A stretch of 64,000 bases of DNA from Peribacillus muralis (GCF_001439925.1 NZ_LMBV01000004.1:337446-401445), one strand, 5' to 3'; positions 27,775 through 40,413 are shown, counted from the first letter of the stretch. The notes: generated from the sequence alone by a model not told the origin. Numbers and translations are program-made.

Positions 27775-28551
27775 GTGAACACAGATCAAGCTTTCGACCT
27801 TTTAAAGGATGCAGGTGTAGCAGAAAGTAACAGTATTCAAATTGTCAGGCGTTGGCTACGTGAAGGCCGGATTAAATATGAGGGAGGAAACGTGCATAGA
27901 GAAAAAGCATTTACGGTGTCTGACACAGATCTAGCGTTTGATTTGTTGAAAGATGCAGGGATTTCAGAAAACAATCGTATAAAGACGGTCAGGCGTTGGC
28001 TTGTTGAGGGCAGAATAAAATACGACGGCCGAAATATGGAAAGTTTTAAATCTTCAATTGATGACAAACCCTTCAAACTGTCTATAAATGAGCTTCCGGA
28101 TCAAAATAAAGACGAAATCATTCAACGGTTAAAATTAAAAATACAAGCTCAAGATACGCATTTAAAAGGAATGGAAGAGCTTCATGAGACTTCAAAGAAA
28201 AAATTGATTCAGCAAAGAGAGATGTATAAAAAGGAAGTTGTCATGCTAAGGAATGAGAACAGCAAATTGCAAAATGAAGCGAAGGATTTATTAACGGAGA
28301 ATATTGAATTACGAAATGAATTGATGAAAGCGAAGCAAAATCAAACAGATCGTAACCATTCAGTTCCAACTGCTCGAACAGATGATTATAATAAAAAATT
28401 AGGACTTTCAAAAAAAGCAACTGTTAAAGAAGTATTGGCAGGATATAAAGGTTTATTAAAAATAACTCATCCTGACCATAATGGCAATGCTAAGGTATTT
28501 CATTACATTAAGACTGATTACGATAACTTTAGGAATGGTAACAATGGTTAA
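27775..28551 (+). CDS. Unknown protein: duplicated HTH-like motif, coiled coil, C-terminal J-domain
   Basis: A 258-aa protein starting at GTG 27775, 6 nt after AAAGGTGA. Residues 4-39 and 52-87 are near-identical repeats (AFDLLKDAG, then RRWLREGRIKY or RRWLVEGRIKY) resembling a MerR-like helix-turn-helix plus wing. A charged, heptad-like region from about 110 to 190 is predicted coiled coil. The C-terminus, KKLGLSKKATVKEVLAGYK and then THPDHNGNA, looks like a J-domain with an intact HPD at residues 232-234. The combination would fit a DNA-binding Hsp70-recruiting factor, but this is inference. It is isolated, flanked by long gene-free stretches and repeats. Confidence 0.7.
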   Translation: MNTDQAFDLLKDAGVAESNSIQIVRRWLREGRIKYEGGNVHREKAFTVSDTDLAFDLLKDAGISENNRIKTVRRWLVEGRIKYDGRNMESFKSSIDDKPFKLSINELPDQNKDEIIQRLKLKIQAQDTHLKGMEELHETSKKKLIQQREMYKKEVVMLRNENSKLQNEAKDLLTENIELRNELMKAKQNQTDRNHSVPTARTDDYNKKLGLSKKATVKEVLAGYKGLLKITHPDHNGNAKVFHYIKTDYDNFRNGNNG

Positions 28552-29366
28552 TGAATAGTAGGTTTTAAACATTTGCATAAGGATCCTTCAAATGAAACAA
28601 ATAAATTGATGCGGCTTCTGAGCCGCAGAGAAGTAGGAACGTTACTAGTATTTTAAGCTATATATCGCTAAATATTCGAAATGCAACTCCATGCTTTTTT
28701 GTTTGCACACTGAAGGATTAAATATAGGAAAAAAAATCCCCTCCATGCTTAATGATGATATTCTTTCTTCCGATTTTGGTAGTCCTGTCATATTCATTTT
28801 ATTAAAGCATCACACAACTCCTTGTTTCCACCTCATGTGAAAATTCCAATTATAGAATGAAGTCTTTTATCTTTTGAAAATCCAAAACTACAATATATAG
28901 GTTATTGTTTTACTGTCTTTCGTTTAATTTTATGGATTCGAGAGTGCAAAAAAAGTAAATTTTTTCGGATACATATAATCTTCCCCTACCTTCCAAGGAC
29001 AAATCCTTATCTTTTTAATAACTCACTTCTAACACAACATATATGCCACTTAATATTTCTAATATAGAATTACCCGAAATGATCTTCCAAGCACGAAAAC
29101 AAGATATTCTCCCGGAAATTGTACTAACTCCTTCATGAGACGATATTTCTCTCGGGACTTCAGGGCCATACAAATCATCTAGTATATTGATAGATTCCTA
29201 ACTCTCGGAAATTTCCGCGATTCCGGAATTTAAAGCAGATTTATTTCTTTGTTAATTCCTTAATCCCGGAATAGGTTATCTTTGCATGAATCTTTCATAA
29301 TAAAGGTAAACGGGGTTTTACTTCATAAATCACAAATATTCATAGATTAAAAATTCTATTGTAACA
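28552..29366. other. Gene-free interval upstream of the sigma-54 locus
   Basis: No supported gene. A GCGGCT/AGCCGC stem-loop lies at 28611-28626. Several CCGGAA motifs cluster at 29110-29275, including the perfect palindrome ATTCCGGAAT at 29220-29229. Very AT-rich around 28900-29060. Confidence 0.4.
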
Positions 29367-29384
29367 TTGGCATGAAAACTGCAA
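29367..29384 (+). promoter_or_regulatory. Sigma-54 (-24/-12) promoter
   Basis: TTGGCATGAAAACTGCAA has the invariant GG (29369-29370) and GC (29381-29382) separated by 10 nt and matches YTGGCACGNNNNTTGCW with two differences. It lies about 275 nt upstream of a gene encoding a sigma-54-dependent activator. Confidence 0.75.
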
Positions 29385-29424
29385 GTAACATTAATGAAAA
29401 AACATTAGGAGGGTTGAAACATTT

Positions 29425-29438
29425 TGAAAACGCTCTCA
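29425..29438. promoter_or_regulatory. cre box downstream of the sigma-54 promoter
   Basis: TGAAAACGCTCTCA fits TGWNANCGNTNWCA at every fixed position. About 45 nt downstream of the -12 element, suited to a CcpA roadblock. It lies in a 23-codon frame (TTG 29414) that follows GGAGGG but has no recognisable product. Confidence 0.75.
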
Positions 29439-29658
29439 AAAAGAGGGGGGCTAAACGGATCGTTTCTCTAGGATGGAGGGTATAAAGCACAACAGAAAAG
29501 CAATGGGTAGGCTCCACAACTTTCTTCGTTAATTCTCGCAATGCAATTGGCCAGAATATTATAATTAATAGCATACGAGCTTTTCTCCAGATTTAATTTT
29601 GACGTTGGAGAAAATACTTTTATGCATTGTGAAGAGAAGAAAACGAGGAGAGATGGCA

Positions 29659-31080
29659 ATGAAATTAGGAATCAGTACTCTTCCAAAAAAATGGCTAGAA
29701 GAAATCATCAATTTAGCAGCAGAATGCGTAGTGGTGGTTGATTGTAAAGGGACTGTCGTGTATATCAACTCTGCATATTGTGAGTTTCTAGAAACAACTA
29801 TGGAAGAGGCTTTAGGGAAACCAGTTCAAGAAGTCATAGAAAATACACGTATGCATATGGTGGCAAAAAACGGCCAAGCGGAAGTTGCTGTGGTTCAACC
29901 TATCAAGGGGAGCGAAATGGTGGCCAACCGCTATCCGCTTTATATCGATAATGAATTGGTCGGAGCAGTAGGAACGGTTATGTTTCGGAACCCTCAAGAA
30001 TGGCTTAATTATTCAAGAAAAATTCAGCCGCTTCTGAAGGAACTTAAATATTATAAGACGAAGTTTGAAAAAGAATTGAAAAGTAAGTATCGTCTTGAGG
30101 ATCTTGTCGGAGAAAGCCCTGAATTTTCAGAAGCAAAACGACTGGCTAGAAGGGTCTCCAGCAGTCAATCTTCTATATTATTATCCGGAGAATCAGGCAC
30201 AGGGAAAGAATTGTTTGCTCATGCTATCCATCAAATGAGCCCGCGTGGGCACTTTCCCTTTGTCCGTGTGAACTGTGCCTCCATTCCGGAAAATTTATTA
30301 GAATCAGAGTTATTTGGTTATGAAGAAGGAGCGTTTACCGGAGCAAAAAGGGGAGGGAAAAAGGGGAAGTTTGAATTAGCTCAACATGGCACAGTTCTCC
30401 TTGATGAAATCGGTGATATGTCTATTCACATGCAAAGTAAGCTTCTTCGAGTACTGCAGGAAAAGGAGGTTGAGCGAGTTGGGGGTCAGGCCCCAGTTCC
30501 CGTCGATGTTCGCATCATCGCAGCGACACACCGCAATCTGGAAAAAATGGTCCAAGATGGGGAGTTTCGCCAAGATCTATACTATAGACTCAATGTGATG
30601 AAAATTGAAATCCCCCCTCTAAGAGAACGCAAAGAAGATATTATTCTAGTGGCACTGAAGCTTTTGATAAAACTTGAAGAAAAATTCAATAACCAAGGAA
30701 TTGAACTTTCCGTTGAAGCAGCTGAACTCTTGCGAAATCATGCGTGGCCGGGAAACGTACGAGAACTGGAAAATGTATTAGAAAGAGCAGTCAATGTTTT
30801 GGATGGAAAAATAATTCGCGGGGCACATTTGCCGCTATATCTTCAAGATGGCAATGTTCGTCCGTCTCTTGCTTATACTCAACTTAAGTCTCCTGAAGTA
30901 ATGTCGCATATAACAAAGACTTCAATTCAACCATTAAGAGAAATAATAGCTTCTGCAGAAAAAGAAGCTATTATTGAAGCATTGCGCTTAACAAATGGGA
31001 ATAAGAAGCTAGCCGCTGAAATGTTGAAGATTGGAAAAACAAGTCTTTATGACAAATGTACATCTTACAATATTAAATAG
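29659..31080 (+). CDS. Sigma-54-dependent transcriptional activator (PAS-AAA+-Fis)
   Basis: Enhancer-binding protein of 473 aa. N-terminal PAS sensor at about residues 10-110 ([20 protein letters not shown]), then AAA+ from about 155 with Walker A GESGTGKE, the sigma-54 contact loop GAFTGA intact, Walker [10 protein letters not shown], and a C-terminal Fis-type helix-turn-helix ([22 protein letters not shown]). ATG 29659 is chosen since GAGGAG is 8 nt upstream; ATG 29653 is alternative. The signal is presumably a metabolite of the adjacent polyhydroxybutyrate genes (inference). Confidence 0.9.
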   Translation: MKLGISTLPKKWLEEIINLAAECVVVVDCKGTVVYINSAYCEFLETTMEEALGKPVQEVIENTRMHMVAKNGQAEVAVVQPIKGSEMVANRYPLYIDNELVGAVGTVMFRNPQEWLNYSRKIQPLLKELKYYKTKFEKELKSKYRLEDLVGESPEFSEAKRLARRVSSSQSSILLSGESGTGKELFAHAIHQMSPRGHFPFVRVNCASIPENLLESELFGYEEGAFTGAKRGGKKGKFELAQHGTVLLDEIGDMSIHMQSKLLRVLQEKEVERVGGQAPVPVDVRIIAATHRNLEKMVQDGEFRQDLYYRLNVMKIEIPPLRERKEDIILVALKLLIKLEEKFNNQGIELSVEAAELLRNHAWPGNVRELENVLERAVNVLDGKIIRGAHLPLYLQDGNVRPSLAYTQLKSPEVMSHITKTSIQPLREIIASAEKEAIIEALRLTNGNKKLAAEMLKIGKTSLYDKCTSYNIK

Positions 31081-31203
31081 TTTTAAAGTTTCCGATTTAT
31101 AAAGAGGAAAGATGAAGTCATCTTCACAAACGAAGGAAATGAAAGTGCTGGAGAAGGTCCTTAAAAAGCTTGTTCATTGATTAATGGAATAGGAGGAGGT
31201 TTT

Positions 31204-32754
31204 ATGGTTAAACCCAAACTGTTGGCGATAGCTACAGCTTCAGCTTTAATGTTTCCGTTTGTTACTCAGTGCTTCTTGCAAACAAGTGCTTCAGCTGCCG
31301 CTGCCTACTCTTCGGCCATCCCGGGTGCACAAGATGTTAAAGTGACCAATTTTGATGGGAATAGCGGAGACTGGTTAACGACTAAAAACCCGGAACAATA
31401 TGCAGCGGCGACTGTCTTTGGGAATGTAGGATTAGTTCCTTATAATTGGGGAAATAAGGAAGATGGAACAGGTTGGTATAACATGTACAATCCAGCAGCG
31501 GTAAGGGGTGTACAAGTTAATGGGGCGTTTGAAGATGCAAAATTTCTAATTCGTGTTCCAGACAATTGGAATGGGAAATTGGTTGTATCCGGAATCCCAG
31601 CGACTCGAAATGAAACGGCTACCGATCTGCTGTTTAGCGATTTTGTGTTAGCTAAAGGCTATGCTTTTGCTGCTATTGATAAAGGGACACAAGGAGAAAT
31701 TGACCTTAATGATACACTGGCAAAAGCAAAGAACGCGTTAGTTGATAGAGATGACAGTATTTCTGAGTGGCATCAACGCTTTAGACAATTGACCAAATCA
31801 GCGCAAAAATATTTGATTGAAAATTATCCCGATCAGCTTATTCAAGTAAAGGATAAGAAAAATCCAGCAAGTAAATTGATTAACGCCAATCATAAAGTGC
31901 CTACCTATGCAATCGGAATCTCAAATGGCGGATATGTCGTTCGTTATGCACTTGAACACGATGGACCAGATGAGACTGGAGAACCATCCTTGTTTGATGG
32001 CGGAGTCGATTGGGAAGGCGTGTTATGGAGAGCCAATGAACCGAATCTAATTAGCTCATTAACCTCGGTTGTCAATCATGCAGAGAAAGCTATTTACAGT
32101 ACAGGTAAAGAAAAGCGGAAAGCGATGAAAGAATTATATAAAACTGGCTTGCCGAGAGGTTCTGAAAAACTTTGGAGTTACCATGACCAGGTTTACTGGT
32201 TCCTCACATTAAACATTTATCGGGATGAACTCGATCCATTCGCACCAAACAGAATCGATTGGAGAAATTATTTGAACTACCAAGACGGTATTCGTGATCG
32301 TACATACGACTCCATCTTTAAAGATTATACGTATAGTTCACGGCCGAACAATGTTAAACGCAATGTTAAGGCTATAGAAAATACCGGCGATATTGATGTG
32401 CCGTTAATCAGTTTAGCGGGGTCTTGGGATTCGTTAATCTTTCCGACCATCCATGCCGAGGGATATAATAAATTAGTAAAACAAGCGGGAAAAGGCAAAT
32501 TACACCGACTTTATACCGTTGAAAAAGGAAATCATGTCGACAGCTTGGTGTGGAACAATGCAACGGATCCAAATAAGGAGTTGCAGCCTTTACTTCCATA
32601 TGCTCATCAAGCTTTTGACTTGCTCGTGGACTGGGTAGAAAACCATGAAAAAGCACCAACCAGCAAATCAATTCCAACACCGCAGGATCATACAAAAGTG
32701 TTCAATATTAAGACTGGTAAAGAAGAAGAACCTAATTCAGCGGAGAATAAATAA
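31204..32754 (+). CDS. Secreted alpha/beta hydrolase, probable 3-hydroxybutyrate oligomer hydrolase
   Basis: A 516-aa exported protein. Signal peptide: [20 protein letters not shown] with probable cleavage after ASA near residue 30. The lipase-like nucleophile elbow is [16 protein letters not shown] (GxSxG). The candidate Asp is in [11 protein letters not shown] and His in [10 protein letters not shown] near the C-terminus. This pattern resembles extracellular 3-hydroxybutyrate-oligomer hydrolases and tannase-like esterases. Being next to a PHB depolymerase and an AtoE transporter supports the first reading. ATG 31204 follows GGAGGAGG closely. Confidence 0.7.
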   Translation: MVKPKLLAIATASALMFPFVTQCFLQTSASAAAAYSSAIPGAQDVKVTNFDGNSGDWLTTKNPEQYAAATVFGNVGLVPYNWGNKEDGTGWYNMYNPAAVRGVQVNGAFEDAKFLIRVPDNWNGKLVVSGIPATRNETATDLLFSDFVLAKGYAFAAIDKGTQGEIDLNDTLAKAKNALVDRDDSISEWHQRFRQLTKSAQKYLIENYPDQLIQVKDKKNPASKLINANHKVPTYAIGISNGGYVVRYALEHDGPDETGEPSLFDGGVDWEGVLWRANEPNLISSLTSVVNHAEKAIYSTGKEKRKAMKELYKTGLPRGSEKLWSYHDQVYWFLTLNIYRDELDPFAPNRIDWRNYLNYQDGIRDRTYDSIFKDYTYSSRPNNVKRNVKAIENTGDIDVPLISLAGSWDSLIFPTIHAEGYNKLVKQAGKGKLHRLYTVEKGNHVDSLVWNNATDPNKELQPLLPYAHQAFDLLVDWVENHEKAPTSKSIPTPQDHTKVFNIKTGKEEEPNSAENK

Positions 32755-32799
32755 CCGTACCACTATATTTAAATCTCTAAGAATGATGAAGAGAATTAT

Positions 32800-32813
32800 T
32801 GAAAACGCTTCCT
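32800..32813. promoter_or_regulatory. cre-like site upstream of the depolymerase gene
   Basis: TGAAAACGCTTCCT differs from the cre consensus at two positions. It lies about 60 nt before ATG 32872. Confidence 0.4.
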
Positions 32814-32871
32814 ATTTTGTTTTAAGCCAGGGAGCTTTGGGAAGGATATTAACTTTGGGAGGAATACTGTT

Positions 32872-34884
32872 ATGAAGAAACTGAAAAATTGGTTCATTAT
32901 CGGATTGGTTTTTACGATCTTTATGTCAATAGTACCAACAATGTCTTCGGCTGCAGGCAGTTTTATCTCAAAAACATTTAATGGAAGAAACTATAAGGTT
33001 TATGTACCAAGCGGATATCAATCAGGCACGGATGTACCTCTAGTGGTCATGTTGCACGGATGTACACAAGATCCTAATCAATTTGCTGCTGGAACGAAAA
33101 TGAATGACCTTGCAGAGTCAGAAAAGTTTATTGTCGCATATCCTGAACAACCTTCTTCTGCCAACTCAAATAAATGCTGGAACTGGTTCGATCCGGCTCA
33201 CCAAACCCGAGGTAGCGGGGAACCGAGTTTAATAGCAGGCATAGTGAATCAAATAAAACAAAATTATACCATTGATGACAATCGTGTCTTCACTGGAGGG
33301 TTATCTGCCGGGGCAGCTATGGCTGTTATTATGGGGGCAACTTATCCAGATGTTTTTGCTGCTGTTAGTGTCGGAGCTGGTTTAGAGTATAAGGCAGCTA
33401 CAAGCGTATCAAACGCATACACCGCGATGAGCAATGGCGGACCGAATCCGGGTCTGCAAGGAGATGCTGCTTACAATGCCATGGGAGCCTTTAAAAGAGT
33501 AGTGCCAGTTGTCGTTTTTCACGGTACTGCTGACTCTACCGTAAATCAAGTAAATGCAAATCAAGTAATCTCACAATGGGCCCAAACGAATGATAAGGCA
33601 TCCGATGGAACCGATAATAATAACATTGATGATACTGCAGAGCAAACCATTTCAGGAACAGTGCCAGGCGGTCGAACTTATAAGCAATATATTTACAAAG
33701 ATACTGCCGGTTCAACAGTAATGGAGAAATATATGGTGGACGGCATGGGACATGCTTGGTCTGGTGGAAGCACTGCAGGTTCATATACTGATCCTAACGG
33801 ACCAAATGCTACCCAAATCAGTTGGGATTTCTTTAAAAATCATCCTAAAAACAGTGCAGATACAGTTCCGCCAGTAACAACAGCTTCACCAGCCGGAGGA
33901 ACGTACACCAATTCTGTTAACGTATCTCTATCAGCAAACGAAACAGCAACAACTTATTATACAACTGACGGAAGTACACCCACTACAAGTTCCAATAGTT
34001 ATACAGGTCCAATTACAATCAGTTCCGACAAAACACTAAAGTTCTTTAGCAAAGACTCAGCCGGTAACCGAGAAAGTATTAGAACGGAAGTGTATGAGAT
34101 CAATACAGGTGCGGATACTAGTCCACCAGTAACCACAGCTTCACCGGCTGGAGGAACGTACACCAATTCTGTTAGCGTATCCCTATCGGCAAGCGAAACA
34201 GCAACAACTTATTATACAACTGACGGTAGTACACCTACTACTAGTTCCAACAATTATACAGGTCCAATTACAATCAGTTCCGACAAAACATTAAAGTTCT
34301 TTAGCAAAGACTCAGCCGGTAACCAGGAAAGTATTAGAACGGAAGTGTACACGATTAATTCAAACCAGTCCGCTTCCTTTAGTTCCATAGCTTCAGAAGA
34401 TGGATTCGTAGGGAGTTTACTCGCTGATAGTTTAAGTACAACTGTTCATAAGATTGGCGATAAAGGAATGTCCAATACAGATACGTATCGTACGATCTTG
34501 TCTTTTGACTTAAGCTCAATTCCGGATACAGCGATGATAACCAGTGTAAAATTAAGAGTTTATCGTAAATCCTTATCAGGAACAGTCGGCGGTATGAATG
34601 TTGACATTAAAAAGGGTGTTTTTGGAACTAGCAGCAGTTTGGAACAAGGTGATTACAATGCTACAGCATCAGCGGCGGCTATTGCATCATTATCCATTCC
34701 TTCAGGAGATAACATTTACGCTGAGGTGGATTTACCTTCAAGCGCTTTCGTACACATTAATAAAAACGGGAAAACACAAATCCGGCTTAAGAGCTCCACA
34801 GCAGCTGATTTTTCAGCTGATGTTCTCGAAATTTTCGGTGGCGAAGATGCCGTTTTTGCACCTGTGTTAAATGTTACGTATTAA
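32872..34884 (+). CDS. Extracellular polyhydroxybutyrate depolymerase (CE1-like) with CHB_HEX_C repeats and DNRLRE domain
   Basis: A 670-aa secreted esterase. Signal peptide about residues 1-28 (cleavage near SSAAG). Catalytic domain 30-320: oxyanion loop MLHGCTQDP, nucleophile TGGLSAGAAM (Ser145), Asp region FHGTADST, His in GMGHAWSGG. Two almost identical 85-aa modules follow (nt 33868-34122 and 34123-34362), each with SPAGGTYTNSV and YYTTDGSTPTTSS as in chitobiase C-terminal domains, acting as spacers. The C-terminal domain, TYRTILSFDLSSIPD onward, is DNRLRE-like and presumably binds the polymer. Substrate assignment rests on family resemblance and context. Confidence 0.85.
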   Translation: MKKLKNWFIIGLVFTIFMSIVPTMSSAAGSFISKTFNGRNYKVYVPSGYQSGTDVPLVVMLHGCTQDPNQFAAGTKMNDLAESEKFIVAYPEQPSSANSNKCWNWFDPAHQTRGSGEPSLIAGIVNQIKQNYTIDDNRVFTGGLSAGAAMAVIMGATYPDVFAAVSVGAGLEYKAATSVSNAYTAMSNGGPNPGLQGDAAYNAMGAFKRVVPVVVFHGTADSTVNQVNANQVISQWAQTNDKASDGTDNNNIDDTAEQTISGTVPGGRTYKQYIYKDTAGSTVMEKYMVDGMGHAWSGGSTAGSYTDPNGPNATQISWDFFKNHPKNSADTVPPVTTASPAGGTYTNSVNVSLSANETATTYYTTDGSTPTTSSNSYTGPITISSDKTLKFFSKDSAGNRESIRTEVYEINTGADTSPPVTTASPAGGTYTNSVSVSLSASETATTYYTTDGSTPTTSSNNYTGPITISSDKTLKFFSKDSAGNQESIRTEVYTINSNQSASFSSIASEDGFVGSLLADSLSTTVHKIGDKGMSNTDTYRTILSFDLSSIPDTAMITSVKLRVYRKSLSGTVGGMNVDIKKGVFGTSSSLEQGDYNATASAAAIASLSIPSGDNIYAEVDLPSSAFVHINKNGKTQIRLKSSTAADFSADVLEIFGGEDAVFAPVLNVTY

Positions 34885-35540
34885 AAGAATAGAATCTTGT
34901 GAAGTGGATTTTTTGAAATGGAATACACATTCCAAGGATGAGAAAGATTTAAGTGGATACCTTAGGAAACTATAAAAAGGCGGACGCCTATCACACTCTC
35001 AAGTGCCCTAACAAATGGGAGCAACCCTAATTCACGAGTAAAACCCATGCTGTCGATATTAATTTGTACTTCATTAACCAAATGATTCGTAATGTAATCG
35101 TGAAAGCCCAAGGATTATCCTTGGGCTTTTCTATCTATATGGAATTGTAGAGAAATTATGAGAGTAGCTTAAAGAAGAAGTTCGATACCAATCTGAACAT
35201 CACTAAACATATCCAGTAATTAAACAACAAAAATAGAGAAAGAACAAAGAGCCAAATGAAGCAAAGAGCTGATGATATATTTTTGCACAGTCCTTTCTAT
35301 TCATATTTTATTAAATGGTTTTTATCTATTTTACTTATAGAAACCTAGGTAGTAAACTTCTAATTAATGGATAATTCAGTTTTTTAAAAGGGGGAAATAA
35401 ATTATCATAGCATCTTTATATTAAGGTTACATAATCAAATCAAACGTTTTTTCGGAACTTACAACTGAAGAGCTACAAAAATAGTAATGGCAGTTTAATA
35501 GGAATGAAGAACTTAGCGAAAACATAAGGGGGTAAATGTA
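34885..35540. other. Intergenic interval with one terminator
   Basis: Besides the hairpin at 35103 the interval is AT-rich and without a supported gene. A 48-codon open stretch on the minus strand (about 34960-35102) has no start signal. Confidence 0.4.
35103..35132 (+). terminator. Terminator after the depolymerase gene
   Basis: AAAGCCCAAGG with CCTTGGGCTTT around an ATTAT loop, followed by TCT. Perfect 11-bp stem. Confidence 0.85.
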
Positions 35541-36866
35541 TTGAAGGCAATGATTTCATTTTCAAACAGACTGATGCAAAGGTATATGCCGGATCCTTTT
35601 TTACTTGTAATTGTGCTTACTTTTTTTGTTATAGGACTTGCGATGGTTATGACAGACAGCACACCAGTTCAAATTCTTGAATATTGGGGAGGTGGTTTCT
35701 GGAACCTTTTAGAATTCTCAATGCAAATGGTTCTTATAGTCGTAACAGGACATGTAATGGCGAGTAGTCCGTTTTTTAAGAAATTATTGGGAAACTTAGC
35801 CAGTGTACCAAAATCGCCCGGACAGTCAATTATCCTTGTTACCTTTGTAGCTCTAATTGCATGCTGGATCAACTGGGGGTTTGGTCTAATTATTGGAGCG
35901 TTATTTGCAAAAGAAATTGCTAAAAAGATAGATGGAGTCGATTATCGATTGTTAATTGCTAGTGCCTATAGTGGATTTATTATTTGGAGCGGAGGGCTTT
36001 CTTCATCCATCGCTTTAACCATCGCCACGCCTGGCCACTTTACGGAAAAGCTTATAGGTGTTGTTCCTACAAGTGAAACTCTTTTTTCAACATTTAACGC
36101 AACCATTGTTATCGGACTAATAATATTAGTTCCAATTATCAACCGATATATGATGCCCCCAAAGGAACAAGCTTTTTTCATTGATCGCAAATTATTGGAG
36201 GATGCGGAAGATATCCAAGCGGGTACAGTGGAGCACATCGAAATGACACCTGCCGACCGTTTGGAAAACAGTAAGATATTGTCCTTGTTCATTGGTATAT
36301 TAGGTCTTTCTTTTTTAGGTTTTTATATCGCTTCGAACGGGTTATCCATTAATCTTAATATTGTTAATTTTCTTTTCCTCTTTATCGGAATCATCCTGCA
36401 CAAAACACCTAAACAATTTTTGGGAGCAGTTACTAGTTCAGTGAAAAGTGCAAGCGGAATTATTATTCAGTTTCCATTTTACGCTGGACTAATGGGGATT
36501 GTAACAGCTTCAGGTTTAGCCGGGATATTATCCAATGCGTTTATCTCGATATCAAATGAGGATACCTTTCTCATGTTCACCCTGTGGAGTGCTGGTCTCG
36601 TGAACTTCTTCGTCCCTTCAGGCGGAGGTCAATGGGCTGTCCAGGGACCTGTCATGCTGGAGGCTGCGCAAAATCTGGGAGTTTCTTTACCAAAAACAGC
36701 GATGGCTGTAGCATGGGGAGATGCATGGACGAATATGATTCAACCATTTTATGCATTGCCCGCTTTAGCAATTGCAGGGTTGAAAGCGAAGGATATCATG
36801 GGCTATGGTTTGGTAATCATGTTTATAACAGGTTTCTTTATTTCTGCGGCTTTTTATTTTTTATAA
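35541..36866 (+). CDS. atoE: AtoE-family short-chain fatty acid / hydroxybutyrate transporter
   Basis: A 441-aa membrane protein with about ten to twelve hydrophobic segments. Hallmarks of the AtoE family are the N-terminal RLMQRYMPDPFLLVIVLTF, the YWGGGFWNLLEFSMQM segment, ACWINWGFGLIIGALFA and the C-terminal FFVPSGGGQWAVQGPV with GDAWTNMIQPFYALP. AtoE imports acetoacetate or butyrate-like acids; here uptake of 3-hydroxybutyrate released by the secreted hydrolases is the likely job. Start is TTG 35541, 7 nt after AAGGGGGT. Confidence 0.88.
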   Translation: MKAMISFSNRLMQRYMPDPFLLVIVLTFFVIGLAMVMTDSTPVQILEYWGGGFWNLLEFSMQMVLIVVTGHVMASSPFFKKLLGNLASVPKSPGQSIILVTFVALIACWINWGFGLIIGALFAKEIAKKIDGVDYRLLIASAYSGFIIWSGGLSSSIALTIATPGHFTEKLIGVVPTSETLFSTFNATIVIGLIILVPIINRYMMPPKEQAFFIDRKLLEDAEDIQAGTVEHIEMTPADRLENSKILSLFIGILGLSFLGFYIASNGLSINLNIVNFLFLFIGIILHKTPKQFLGAVTSSVKSASGIIIQFPFYAGLMGIVTASGLAGILSNAFISISNEDTFLMFTLWSAGLVNFFVPSGGGQWAVQGPVMLEAAQNLGVSLPKTAMAVAWGDAWTNMIQPFYALPALAIAGLKAKDIMGYGLVIMFITGFFISAAFYFL

Positions 36867-36883
36867 TATTAAACCCTTATAAA

Positions 36884-36932
36884 CCTATCTTTGTCTGCTT
36901 TGAAAAGGAACAGAAAAGCAAACAAAGATAGG
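36884..36932. terminator. Long hairpin after atoE
   Basis: CCTATCTTTGTCTGCTTT (36884-36901) pairs with AAAGCAAACAAAGATAGG (36915-36932), 17 of 18 bp. No T-run follows, so it may stabilise a 3' end. Confidence 0.65.
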
Positions 36933-37142
36933 AGGGTGGGCAAGATAGGCTTGCATACTTGTTGAAACAACGGCTTTAGGCTGAATACCGAACTGCCCCA
37001 TACGCTTTTGTATGTAATATCATAATAAAGGGTGCACCATATCATTGGTCCACAATCGATATTCTATATAAGGAAATTATGAAGAATTGCACTTATACCA
37101 GCGGAAGGGTTAGTTTATTAGGAGCTTGTGGCTAAAAGGCAT

Positions 37143-37209
37143 ATGCGCTTATTTAAGGGGGCTGAACCGGGGTTTTGGCTTAATTCATGATAAGGTTAAG
37201 CCATTTTTT
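37143..37209 (+). promoter_or_regulatory. Possible leader peptide and attenuator upstream of rph
   Basis: A terminator hairpin (GGCTTAA 37177-37183, TTAAGCC 37196-37202, then ATTTTTT) lies 110 nt before rph. A 15-codon frame, MRLFKGAEPGFWLNS, runs from ATG 37143 to TGA 37188-37190 and ends inside the hairpin loop, with AAAGG upstream. This is the layout of a translation-coupled attenuator, but the terminator could equally close the atoE unit. Confidence 0.4.
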
Positions 37210-37308
37210 GATTTCTTCCTAAGTTAATTATATCATGTAAAAAATCGTTAATATAGACTTTTTATTCTCATGTACTACTGCTAAAATCAATAGAACCATA
37301 GTGGTTAG

Positions 37309-39936
<2,628 letters not shown>

Positions 39937-39993
39937 TGGCCGACTACGTTATAATTCAATCAATAGAACCTCTTTGCCCAATACATCAATACG

Positions 39994-40026
39994 GCTGAAT
40001 TCCACATTTGGAATTCGGCTTTTTTT
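39994..40026 (+). terminator. Terminator of rph
   Basis: GCTGAATTCC (39994-40003) with GGAATTCGGC (40010-40019), followed by TTTTTTT. Confidence 0.92.
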
Positions 40027-40104
40027 ATAACCATCTGTGAATGGTATCATTTACCTCTTTAGTGGTTAGTGCAGACTACATTAAGTCAAATCAAAGGGGA
40101 TTTC

Positions 40105-40182
40105 ATGAAAAAAGAAGCGACTTCATGTCAAAGTAAGGAAAATTGTATTTTAACAAAAACCTCGACAGAATATAAGATATAA
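40105..40182 (+). CDS. Possible 25-aa peptide
   Basis: ATG 40105 with AAAGGGGA at good spacing opens a 25-codon frame, MKKEATSCQSKENCILTK and then TSTEYKI, ending TAA 40180-40182. It has two Cys and is Lys-rich. No homology can be claimed; it may be chance. It lies alone between rph and opuC. Confidence 0.25.
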   Translation: MKKEATSCQSKENCILTKTSTEYKI

Positions 40183-40383
40183 AATCCTAAGCAAAGCATT
40201 TAAGCAGTTATCAACATGCTCTTAAATAGATTTTAAATAAATTAAGGGGTATCTGTAAACATTTGAATGGGAGAACTTTGATGTCAAAGCGAATATCTGA
40301 AAAGTGCATGCAGGTACATCTTGGATCCGGACACCTATACGTAACAATAAAAATTTCCATCTTTTAATATATAAATATATTAA

Positions 40384-40413
40384 CTGCCTTAATGAAAATA
40401 AGGTGGTTTTTTT
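40384..40413 (+). terminator. Terminator-like hairpin upstream of the opuC promoter
   Basis: CTGCCTTA with TAAGGTGG (two wobble pairs) around ATGAAAA, followed by seven T. Possibly the end of a small transcript from the 40105 region. Confidence 0.6.

Noticed and set aside
29060-29240. Minus-strand stretch LDDLYGPEVPREI, faintly like an IS256-type transposase
   Set aside because: Only a few residues agree; no transposase core, inverted repeats or target duplication seen.
34960-35102. 48-codon open stretch on the minus strand (contains FTRELGLLPFVRALESV)
   Set aside because: No start codon with a ribosome binding site and no recognised family; could be a remnant but cannot be supported.
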